A program made the translations under genes and the position numbers. Under the pieces are notes generated by a model that did no database searches, was not told where the DNA came from, and saw only the letters and a list, made by a program, of their open reading frames with translations. A DNA stretch of 10,091 nt from NCBI GenBank assembly GCA_964564595.1, contig CAZMCA010000122.1, forward strand, positions 1 to 10,091, read 5' to 3'. This DNA is from JBEVOS01 sp964564595. GTDB taxonomy: Bacteria > Pseudomonadota > Alphaproteobacteria > Caulobacterales > Aquidulcibacteraceae. Position 1 is the stretch's first letter, and the number at the start of each line of letters is the position of its first letter. Shown here piece by piece: positions 1 to 6,447 of the stretch.

Positions 1-794
1 ACGATACGCGTCACCGGTTCGCTGAGTGCTTCGGCGACCATTGCTTCGCTGACGGTGATTTCTTTCGGCACGCCAGAGAGATTGTCGCGGCCCTTGATCG
101 GCAGCTGCATGCCCGTGCCTTCGTCGGGCGCGCGGGCTGTGCCGATCTCTTTTTTGATCCGCTCGGCGGTGGAATCGCCGATCAGCAGGTTCTCGGTGCG
201 CCGGAGATATTGGATGATGGCCTCATCCATCTTGTCGCCGGCTTCGCGGAGCGAGCGGGACCAGACGAGGCCGCCGAGCGAGAGCACCGCGATTTCCGTC
301 GTGCCGCCGCCGATATCGACGACCATGCAGCCCGAGGGATCGTCGATCTGCAGACCAGCGCCGAGCGCGGCCGCGACCGGTTCCTCGATCAGGTGGACGC
401 GGCGAGCGCCTGAAGCTTGGGCGCTTTCCAGAATGGTGCGCCGTTCGACCGGCGTCGCGCCTGTCGGCACGCAGATCACGATCTGCGGGCTGATGAGCGA
501 GGGGCGCGGCAGCACCTTCTTGATGAACTGCTTGATCATCTCTTCGGCGACATCGAAATCCGCGATGACGCCGTCCCGAAGCGGGCGGATGACCTCCATA
601 TTCTTGTGGGTTTTGCCCAGCATCGTCTTGGCTTCGGCCCCGACGGCGTGGACGACCTTGCGGCCGTTTTCGTTCACATACGCAACGACCGACGGCTCAT
701 CGAGGACGATCCCCTGATTCTTTACGTGAATCAGCGTGTTGGCCGTCCCCAGGTCGATTGCCAAATCCGGCGCGACGAGACCAAACCAACTCAT
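1..794 (-). CDS. mreB: Rod shape-determining protein MreB, partial (C-terminus beyond left edge)
   Basis: Actin-like ATPase that forms membrane-bound filaments on the inner face of the cytoplasmic membrane and guides lateral cell-wall synthesis. The minus strand is open from the ATG at 794 to the window edge: 264 full codons of a family usually near 345. Seen in the translation: the phosphate-1 loop DLGTANT (residues 14-20), the long PTGATPVERR segment (110-119), EEPVAAALGAGL (137-148), and the phosphate-2 loop DIGGGTTEIAV (160-170), all hallmark MreB/actin-fold motifs. The N-terminus starts MSWFGLVAPD, whose W3-F4 could serve the usual hydrophobic membrane insertion. A GGGGA element sits about 5 bases before the ATG, and no in-frame start lies just upstream. 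It is divergent from the protease gene. Other mreBCD-cluster genes would lie to the left, outside the window. The identification is firm; only the C-terminus is unseen. Confidence 0.97.
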   Translation of the reverse strand, partial: MSWFGLVAPDLAIDLGTANTLIHVKNQGIVLDEPSVVAYVNENGRKVVHAVGAEAKTMLGKTHKNMEVIRPLRDGVIADFDVAEEMIKQFIKKVLPRPSLISPQIVICVPTGATPVERRTILESAQASGARRVHLIEEPVAAALGAGLQIDDPSGCMVVDIGGGTTEIAVLSLGGLVWSRSLREAGDKMDEAIIQYLRRTENLLIGDSTAERIKKEIGTARAPDEGTGMQLPIKGRDNLSGVPKEITVSEAMVAEALSEPVTRI

Positions 795-1098
795 GCCGTC
801 CCCATTCTCTGCGATTCGCTGGGCTTAGGCGTCTCTCTAGCGCCGTAAGCCTTACCATCTTGCAACGACCGGGCGTTTTTAGGGCCCGCCAACGCATTGT
901 TCCGGAAGCAAACAGAAGGGCGAACGGGCCAGCATAAGCTGTCCGCTTCGCCCCACGATTCGCCCCATCGCCAAGGTTGAAGGCTTGCCGCGCGGCGCAG
1001 GGGGATGCAAGGGGCGGGCCGCATCGCGCGTGCGCGACGACCTGCCATTGCCGCGAACGCTTGCCTGGGCATGTGCGAGGCCGCAATGATCCGCGCGA
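795..1098. other. Divergent intergenic region between mreB and the serine protease
   Basis: These 304 bases separate two divergent starts and must hold both promoters. I see no convincing sigma-70 pair on either strand. A TTGCAA at 860-865 could be a -35 for mreB, but nothing good lies 16-18 bases on. Two structures are visible: a 9-base direct repeat TTCGCCCCA at 947-955 and 959-967, 12 bases apart (just over one helical turn), and an inverted repeat GGCCCG/CGGGCC (883-888 and 925-930) flanking a TTCCGGAA palindrome. Short open frames here read into neighbouring genes in the wrong frame and look spurious. Confidence 0.6.
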
Positions 1099-2628
1099 AT
1101 GCTGCGGGGATGCATCCTGACCGCGCGGGCGCTTATCGGCGTTGCGCTTCTTTTGCTCGCGGCTCCGTTCGCCGCGGCGCAATCAGGCGTCGACGGCGCG
1201 GAACAAAGCACCGTGCGTGTGGCGGTGATTGTAGAAGCCGGCGACGCGCGTTCCTTGATCGGAACCGGCTCGGGCTTTGTTGTCGGTCCCAATCTGGTCG
1301 TCACGAACGCGCATGTGGTTGCGCCGGTGCGCCAGCAAGAGGGCGCGGGGGTCGCGGTGATTGCGCCTGGCGGTGACGGGATGCTGCCAGCTCGCATCGT
1401 CTCGTATTCCGCCCTATCGGATCTGGCGCTTCTGGAAGTGCGGGGCGGCGGGCGGCTGACGCCGCTGACCATCTCGCTTGCGGAGCCTCGCCCGGGCGAC
1501 GCGATCGTCGCGCTCGGCTATCCGGACGTCGATGATATTCGCCGTTCGGCGGACGAACTCATCAGCCCGATGACGCCGTCGCGAACGACGGGCGCGATTG
1601 CGTCATTGCGCGAGCGCGCACCCACGGGCGATCCGATCCCGACCATCAATCATGAAGCTGTCATCTCTTCCGGCTCCAGCGGTGGCCCGCTGCTCGATGA
1701 TTGTGGCCGCGTGCTGGGCGTCAACACATGGCACGCCCGTGGGCGCGACACGATCGAGACGCGCGGAGTCGCTACCCGCGCCAGCCAGCTCTTGGAATTT
1801 CTCGATGAGGCTGGCGTTCGCGCAACCACCACGGACGAGCGCTGTCTGACCGTCACAGAGCGTGTGGAAGCCGAACGCGCTTCAACGGTTGAGGCTTTGC
1901 AGACGCAGAACCGTGAACTCGCGGCGAAGCTCGAAACCGCCGACCGGCTTACGCGGCTCGCCCTCGTCATTCTGCTTGGCGGCACGGTCGCGTTGCTTGT
2001 CGCCGTTATCGTGCTCGGCGCGATTGTGTTTGGCCGGCGGCACATGACGCGCGCGACCGATCCTGAGCCCCATCCAGCTTCGATGCGGCGCGGCGCGCCC
2101 GGCGTGCTCGCGGTGGTCGCCGGCGCGACGGTCGCAGCAGTGCTTGTTGTCGTCGCGGGCGTCTATCTCTGGCGCTATCGCGATCTCGGCGCGGCGCCGA
2201 GCGCAGCGCGAGCATTTGCAGGTGAGCAGACCTGCGCGCTCGATCGCGGCGCGAGCGCCAATGTAGGCGACGATGAGGAGGACGCCTCGTTCGCCGCCTC
2301 GGGCGATCTCTGCGTCAACGGCCGCACGCTCTATGCGCCCTCCGAAAACGGACGTAGCTATCAGCGCGTAATGCTGTCACGTGAGCGGCGCGCGATCGAT
2401 GTTCTGACGCTCGACCCCCGTGGCCGCCGGTTCGAGCGTGAGCGCTTCGCGTTGTCGTCAGGAGATTTTGACCGCGCGCTTGAATCGGCTGGCGGCGCAC
2501 TGGACGGGTGCGGCGCCTCGCGCGAGGCTGTTCAGCAACGCAATGCGTCCCTGCTCGAGTTCACGACGGGTGAGCCGACACAGCGCTTGGTATGGCGCTG
2601 CGAACCCGCCGCGCCTGCGCAAGAATGA
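1099..2628 (+). CDS. Trypsin-like (HtrA-type fold) serine protease with two membrane segments and a C-terminal domain
   Basis: Predicted periplasmic serine endopeptidase tethered to the inner membrane, 509 residues. Visible in order: a signal peptide (1-28, hydrophobic core 11-26, likely cleavage after AAA near 27); a chymotrypsin-fold protease domain (about 37-235) with a full triad, His72 in TNAHVV, Asp108 in SDLALL and Ser194 in GSSGGP; a probable coiled coil (about 251-287); a membrane helix (288-311); a basic loop (RRHMTR, MRRG); a second membrane helix (335-357); and a C-terminal domain (360-509) of no family I recognise, with four cysteines (379, 405, 471, 501). The positive-inside rule puts both the protease and the C-terminal domain in the periplasm. 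There is no PDZ domain, unlike classic DegP/DegS. An in-frame TGA at 1087-1089 makes the ATG at 1099 the first possible start, although no good Shine-Dalgarno precedes it. Its stop overlaps the next gene. Substrates are unknown. Confidence 0.88.
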   Translation: MLRGCILTARALIGVALLLLAAPFAAAQSGVDGAEQSTVRVAVIVEAGDARSLIGTGSGFVVGPNLVVTNAHVVAPVRQQEGAGVAVIAPGGDGMLPARIVSYSALSDLALLEVRGGGRLTPLTISLAEPRPGDAIVALGYPDVDDIRRSADELISPMTPSRTTGAIASLRERAPTGDPIPTINHEAVISSGSSGGPLLDDCGRVLGVNTWHARGRDTIETRGVATRASQLLEFLDEAGVRATTTDERCLTVTERVEAERASTVEALQTQNRELAAKLETADRLTRLALVILLGGTVALLVAVIVLGAIVFGRRHMTRATDPEPHPASMRRGAPGVLAVVAGATVAAVLVVVAGVYLWRYRDLGAAPSAARAFAGEQTCALDRGASANVGDDEEDASFAASGDLCVNGRTLYAPSENGRSYQRVMLSRERRAIDVLTLDPRGRRFERERFALSSGDFDRALESAGGALDGCGASREAVQQRNASLLEFTTGEPTQRLVWRCEPAAPAQE

Positions 2629-3404
2629 TGGCCGGCGTTTCGATCGACCGCTTCAGCGTCGATGGCGCCGCGTTCGCAACGCTGACGATCGACAACGCCG
2701 CCAAGCTCAACGCGCTGAGCACGCCCTTGATGGAGGCGTTCATCGCTGCGGTGCAATCGCTTGGGGATGACAGCGCGTTACGTGCGGCGATCGTCACAGG
2801 CGCCGGCCGCGCCTTCGTTGGCGGCGCCAACATTGACGAGATGGCGGCGCTCGGTCCTGAAACTGCGCGCGCCTTCATCACGAACGTGCACCGGTGCTGC
2901 GCGGCCGTTCGCGATCTTTCGATTCCGGTGTTGGCGCGGATCAACGGATACGCGCTGGGCGCTGGGCTCGAGCTTGCCGCCGCTTGCGACTTGCGCGCGG
3001 CTGCCGATCACGCGGTGCTCGGCATGCCCGAAGTGCGGCTTGGTATACCTTCGGTGGTGGAAGCAGCACTCCTGCCGTCGCTCGTAGGGTGGGGCAGGGC
3101 GCGCGAAATGCTGCTGACGGGGGCAACCTTCAGCGCCGAGGACGCTTTGCAGTGGGGCCTTGTCGAAAAAATCGCGCCGCTTGCCGAACTGGACGATGCG
3201 ATCCGGCCCTGGCTGCAGGCGCTTGCAGCGTGCGAACCGGGCGCAGTTCGTGCGCAGAAAGCGCTCATCCGGCGGTGGGAGCAGCTGCCCATGGCAGGAG
3301 CAATCGCAGCGGGAATCGATGCGTTTGAAGCAAGCTGGCGAACCCCCGCGCCCGCAGCGGCTATGGCGGCGCATCTCGCTGCGCGCCGCTCCAGCAAACC
3401 GTAA
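2625..3404 (+). CDS. Enoyl-CoA hydratase/isomerase family protein (crotonase fold)
   Basis: Cytoplasmic crotonase-family enzyme, 259 residues, the usual size for enoyl-CoA hydratases. It most likely hydrates or isomerises an acyl-CoA in fatty acid or related catabolism. Oxyanion-hole segments are GAGRAFVGGANIDEM (59-73) and INGYALGAGLELAAACD (106-122). Both classic catalytic glutamates are kept: Glu116 (in GLELA) and Glu136 (in MPEVRLGIPS), 20 residues apart as in rat mitochondrial hydratase (144 and 164). This supports hydratase activity rather than a variant lacking one acid. The start is ambiguous: tandem ATGs at 2625 and 2628 overlap the protease's TGA (ATGA), suggesting translational coupling, while an in-frame ATG at 2592 would add 11 arginine-rich residues that do not look like family sequence. 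I chose 2625. The exact substrate cannot be read from sequence, and the protease neighbour gives no clue. Confidence 0.93.
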   Translation: MMAGVSIDRFSVDGAAFATLTIDNAAKLNALSTPLMEAFIAAVQSLGDDSALRAAIVTGAGRAFVGGANIDEMAALGPETARAFITNVHRCCAAVRDLSIPVLARINGYALGAGLELAAACDLRAAADHAVLGMPEVRLGIPSVVEAALLPSLVGWGRAREMLLTGATFSAEDALQWGLVEKIAPLAELDDAIRPWLQALAACEPGAVRAQKALIRRWEQLPMAGAIAAGIDAFEASWRTPAPAAAMAAHLAARRSSKP

Positions 3405-3423
3405 AAGGTCCAGCTCCCTCGCC

Positions 3424-3451
3424 TTAAAGCCCTTGCCCGGCATTATATGAT
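3424..3451 (+). promoter_or_regulatory. Candidate promoter of the TonB-dependent receptor gene
   Basis: The 85-base gap before the receptor is distinctly AT-rich for this DNA. TATGAT at 3446-3451 matches the -10 consensus at five of six positions. A weak -35 (TTAAAG, 3424-3429) lies 16 bases upstream. Transcription would start near 3458, placing the palindrome at 3463-3475 just inside the transcript, a position typical of repressor operators. A second -10-like TATAGT (3465-3470) lies within the palindrome. No experimental support is available here. Confidence 0.4.
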
Positions 3452-3462
3452 AGCCTAGCAGT

Positions 3463-3475
3463 GTTATAGTATTAC
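3463..3475 (+). promoter_or_regulatory. Putative Zur box (zinc-responsive operator)
   Basis: GTTATAGTATTAC is a near-perfect odd palindrome (five of six base pairs symmetric around the central G). The enterobacterial Zur core is GTTATANTATAAC, so this site differs at one position (position 11, T for A). It sits 14 bases before the receptor's ATG and downstream of the candidate -10. A Zn-bound Zur dimer here would be expected to repress the receptor when zinc is plentiful. The ZnuD-like protein sequence independently points the same way. The zur gene itself is not in the window. Confidence 0.5.
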
Positions 3476-3489
3476 GTTGCGAGGCGTTG

Positions 3490-5526
3490 ATGAGGCATTG
3501 GGTGATCGTTGCGGGCGGGTTGGCGCTTCTGCCGGTGGCGGCGAGCGCCCAGGCCGCCAGCCAGGACGAAATCGTGGTCACGGCGCCGCTGGAGGGCTCG
3601 CAAATCGAGAGCCTCCAAGGTGCGATCGTGCTCCGGCGCGAGGATCTGCTTGAAACGCTCAATGGTGGGCTTGGCGAAACGCTTGAGCGCACGCCGGGTG
3701 TCTCCAGCACCTTCTACGGCGCAGGCGCGAGCCGGCCGATCATCCGCGGTCTCGGAGAAGATCGCGTCCGGGTGCTCCAGAACGGCGTCGGTGCGATCGA
3801 TGCAGCGTCCGCCAGCCCCGACCACGCAGTGACCTCCGATGGATTGGAAGCTGACCGCATTGAGGTGCTGCGCGGCGCCGCTGCTCTCGCTTATGGGGGC
3901 AACGCGATTGGCGGCGTCATCAATGTTCTCGATCAATCGATCCCAACGCGCGTGCCGGCCGGCGGGCGAACCCTTGCGGCTTTCGGGGCGCTGACAAGCG
4001 GAAATGAAGGCCGTGAGGGCGCGCTAGCCGCAACGCTGGGCGAAGGGCCGTTCGTATTGCGGCTCGACGCGTCTGCGCGCGAAACCGGCGACTATGAGAT
4101 TCCTGGCTTCACCAATAGCGACGGCACAGGAACGGAAGGCGTCGCGCCAAACTCGTTCACGTCGCTTACAAGCTACGGCGTTGGCGCATCGCGCGTGGGT
4201 CAACGGGGCTTTGCTGGTTTGGCTGTCCAGCGGCACGAAACAGAATACGGCCTGCCGCCTGAGAATGCCGGCGAGGCTGGCGGGCGGATTGAACTTGAGC
4301 AGACGCGCATCGAAACACGCGGCGAGCTGCGCGCGCGGCTAGGGCCGTTCGATCACTTCGATTGGGGTGCGCAGCGATCCGACTACACGCACACCGAGTT
4401 CGAGGCCGATGGCGCGCCCGGGACAACGTTTTCGAACGAGGGTTATGAAGCGCGCGTAGAGGCGCACAATCGCGGCCTTGCCGATCGCCTGCGCGGCGCG
4501 ATCGGCGCGCAAGTGAGCGATGTCGATTTCCGCGCCGATGGCGAAGAGAGCTTTATCGCGCCGACTGGCACCCGCGACTGGGGACTGTTCGCTGTGCAGC
4601 GTTACGACCTTGGCTGGGGCGGGCTTGAAGGCGGAGCGCGCTACGAAGCGCGCGAGGTGGCGAACGAGGCCCTGGGGGTCCGCGAGTTCGACGCTGCGAG
4701 CGTCTCCCTGGGCGGTTTTTGGCGTCCAGCGGAAAATTGGTTCGTTGGTGTCACGGCGGCCCGTACGGAACGCGCGCCGACGGCTGTCGAGCTTTTCGCC
4801 GAGGGGCCACACCTTGCCACCGCCGCTTACGAACAGGGCGACACCTCGCTCGACGTTGAGACCGCGCGTTCGCTCGAGCTCTCAGCGCGCTACGGAACGG
4901 CCGCTGTCTCGTTCGAGGCGAATGTTTATCGCGTGGACTTCGACGATTACATAGCGCTCTCGCCAACCGGCCTCGTTTTCTATGACGACGAGGATATGGG
5001 CATCGACGGAATTGTTGGCGACGGCGATCCAATTCTCGGATCGCTTGGCCCTGATGCGATGGTGTTGCCCGTGTTCGCATTCGGCGCACGCGACGCGAGG
5101 TTTGAAGGCGGGGAAGTTTCGCTCGAGGGGCGCCTGTTTGCACTTGGGGCTTGGACTGTGCGTGCTGACGCGGCGGTCGATTGGGTGCGCGCGACGTTCG
5201 ACGCGGGTGGCAATGTCCCCCGCATTCCGCCGCGCAGCGTGACGCTCGGCCTCAACGCTGAGAGCGAGGCGCTGACGTTGCGTGTCGAAGGCGTCGATAC
5301 CGCCGCTCAGAATGACGTGGCCTTTGGTGAGACGGCGACGGCGGGGTCTACCGTGCTCAACGCGCGCGCAACATGGCGCCCGTTCGGGCGCGAACGCGCG
5401 ATCTCCCTCATGCTCGATGGGCGCAACCTCACGGATGAGGACGTGCGCGTGCACAGCTCGTTCTTGAAGGATGTGCTGCCGCGGCCGGGCCGCAGCCTGC
5501 GCCTTGCACTGGCCGCGCAGTTCTAG
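3490..5526 (+). CDS. TonB-dependent outer-membrane receptor, ZnuD-like (probable zinc uptake)
   Basis: Outer-membrane 22-strand barrel with an N-terminal plug that imports a ligand using TonB energy; 678 residues. Visible: signal peptide 1-20 (cleavage ASA-Q), TonB box DEIVVTA (26-32), plug domain about 40-150 (SRPIIRGLGEDRVRVL at 81-96, RIEVLRGAAALAYGGNAIGG at 123-142), barrel to a C-terminal Phe678, the usual BAM signal. Segments resemble neisserial ZnuD as I remember it: SPDHA (109-113), DYTHTEFE (298-305), GPHLATAAYEQGDTSL (439-454), VHSSFLKD (654-661). The Asp111-His112 pair and His441 fall where ZnuD has zinc ligands. The long His-rich loop of ZnuD is missing; an acidic loop (499-513) is present instead. 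Start: ATG 3490 with GAGG five bases upstream; a TTG directly before it is less likely. The stop overlaps the convergent transporter gene. Ligand zinc is inferred; another metal or chelate is possible. Confidence 0.92.
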   Translation: MRHWVIVAGGLALLPVAASAQAASQDEIVVTAPLEGSQIESLQGAIVLRREDLLETLNGGLGETLERTPGVSSTFYGAGASRPIIRGLGEDRVRVLQNGVGAIDAASASPDHAVTSDGLEADRIEVLRGAAALAYGGNAIGGVINVLDQSIPTRVPAGGRTLAAFGALTSGNEGREGALAATLGEGPFVLRLDASARETGDYEIPGFTNSDGTGTEGVAPNSFTSLTSYGVGASRVGQRGFAGLAVQRHETEYGLPPENAGEAGGRIELEQTRIETRGELRARLGPFDHFDWGAQRSDYTHTEFEADGAPGTTFSNEGYEARVEAHNRGLADRLRGAIGAQVSDVDFRADGEESFIAPTGTRDWGLFAVQRYDLGWGGLEGGARYEAREVANEALGVREFDAASVSLGGFWRPAENWFVGVTAARTERAPTAVELFAEGPHLATAAYEQGDTSLDVETARSLELSARYGTAAVSFEANVYRVDFDDYIALSPTGLVFYDDEDMGIDGIVGDGDPILGSLGPDAMVLPVFAFGARDARFEGGEVSLEGRLFALGAWTVRADAAVDWVRATFDAGGNVPRIPPRSVTLGLNAESEALTLRVEGVDTAAQNDVAFGETATAGSTVLNARATWRPFGRERAISLMLDGRNLTDEDVRVHSSFLKDVLPRPGRSLRLALAAQF

Positions 5527-6395
5527 CCGAGCAACACGCAAAGCGCGCCTGTCGTGACGAGGAGAATGCCGGCCACTTCCACGGGGCGGATGACATCGGC
5601 AAATACCCGGCGCGACACGAACCACGCGATGAGCACGTCAACGAGCTGCACCGTCTTCACTGCGGCGGCCGATGGGCCGAGCGCAAAGCCGGTGAATAGG
5701 CCAGCGGATGCAAGCGCTCCCGTTGCGCCCGGCAGCAGGGACGGGCGCCACGCGGCGAGCACTTCGCGCATGGCGCCGCGTACAAAGATCAAGAGCAGCA
5801 ATCCGCCGCCGAGCGTCTGCATTGCAAGCGTTGCGCTCAACGTCGCCGCCGCGCCAACCCAAGGATCGCCGCCCCAAGCATGCGATGCGGCGCGATAGGC
5901 GACGGACGAGAACGAAAACAAGAGGCCTGCCCCGATGCCTGAGAGCGCTGCTTTGAGGGCGCCTCGATCGAGGCTCACATGCGCCATCAGCGTGACGCCA
6001 GCGGTGCCGAGCGCGCCGCCAAGCCAATGCGCGGGCGTCAGCACGTCTTGAATAAGCATCACGCCGACGATCGCCGATCCGAGCACCTCCGTCTTCTGCA
6101 ACGCGTTCGCCACCGCGAAGGCCCGGCCGCGCATCGCATAGACGAGCGCGGCCGTTGCGGTCGCTTGCGTCGCCGCGCCCAACGCCACCCACAGGAGAAA
6201 CGGCGCGTTGGCCGCGCCGCTCACACCGCGCCACCAGACGATCCCGGCGGTCCAAAGGAACGCGACCGGCAGTCCATAGATGAAGCGCACATAGCTTGCG
6301 CCCCACACGCCAAGCCGGCCCGTGAGTTGCCGCTGCGCAGCGTTGCGCGCGACCTGCAGCGCCGCTGCGGCGATGACGAGAAGGGGCCAGATCAT
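5523..6395 (-). CDS. DMT-superfamily (EamA-type) transporter
   Basis: Inner-membrane protein of 290 residues, almost wholly hydrophobic, with about ten predicted membrane segments (roughly 2-18, 33-50, 65-87, 92-114, 123-139, 149-170, 176-204, 222-240, 244-260, 270-289) in two halves, the layout of the drug/metabolite transporter EamA repeat. The conserved helix-4 region (FAVANALQKTEVLGSAIVG, 93-111) and its second-half counterpart (AAVKTVQLVDVLIAW, 244-258) are recognisable. Members export amino acids, metabolites or drugs; the substrate cannot be told. It is downstream of leuA on the same strand, separated by a strong hairpin ending 11 bases before its ATG, and no Shine-Dalgarno is visible. 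A role in amino-acid export is possible from context but unproven. Its TAG stop interlocks with the receptor's TAG in CTAG. Confidence 0.88.
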   Translation of the reverse strand: MIWPLLVIAAAALQVARNAAQRQLTGRLGVWGASYVRFIYGLPVAFLWTAGIVWWRGVSGAANAPFLLWVALGAATQATATAALVYAMRGRAFAVANALQKTEVLGSAIVGVMLIQDVLTPAHWLGGALGTAGVTLMAHVSLDRGALKAALSGIGAGLLFSFSSVAYRAASHAWGGDPWVGAAATLSATLAMQTLGGGLLLLIFVRGAMREVLAAWRPSLLPGATGALASAGLFTGFALGPSAAAVKTVQLVDVLIAWFVSRRVFADVIRPVEVAGILLVTTGALCVLLG

Positions 6396-6406
6396 GGGAG
6401 AAGGGC

Positions 6407-6435
6407 AGGCGGCCGCGCCGATTGCGCAGCCGCCT
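6407..6435 (-). terminator. Strong hairpin after leuA, probable (possibly leaky) terminator
   Basis: A 12-base-pair stem (AGGCGGCTGCGC against GCGCGGCCGCCT, one T-G wobble) with a five-base loop AATCG lies 12 bases beyond the leuA stop. On the minus strand it is followed by a pyrimidine-rich CCCTTCTCCC rather than a clean T-run. On the plus strand it is followed by GACTTTTAG. It therefore may end leuA transcription only partly, which would set the amount of read-through into the transporter gene. Confidence 0.6.
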
Positions 6436-6447
6436 GACTTTTAGTGC

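Noticed and set aside
879..1472. A 197-codon minus-strand frame covering the mreB-protease gap
   Set aside because: Low-complexity Ser/Arg/Ala/Pro composition, antisense to the protease signal peptide and catalytic His region, and no ribosome-binding site.
2778..3710. A 310-codon minus-strand frame across the hydratase and the receptor start
   Set aside because: It is antisense to two genes with intact family motifs and would cover the AT-rich promoter gap.
4882..5625. A 247-codon minus-strand frame antisense to the receptor's 3' half
   Set aside because: Arg-rich shadow of the conserved receptor barrel with no recognisable motif.
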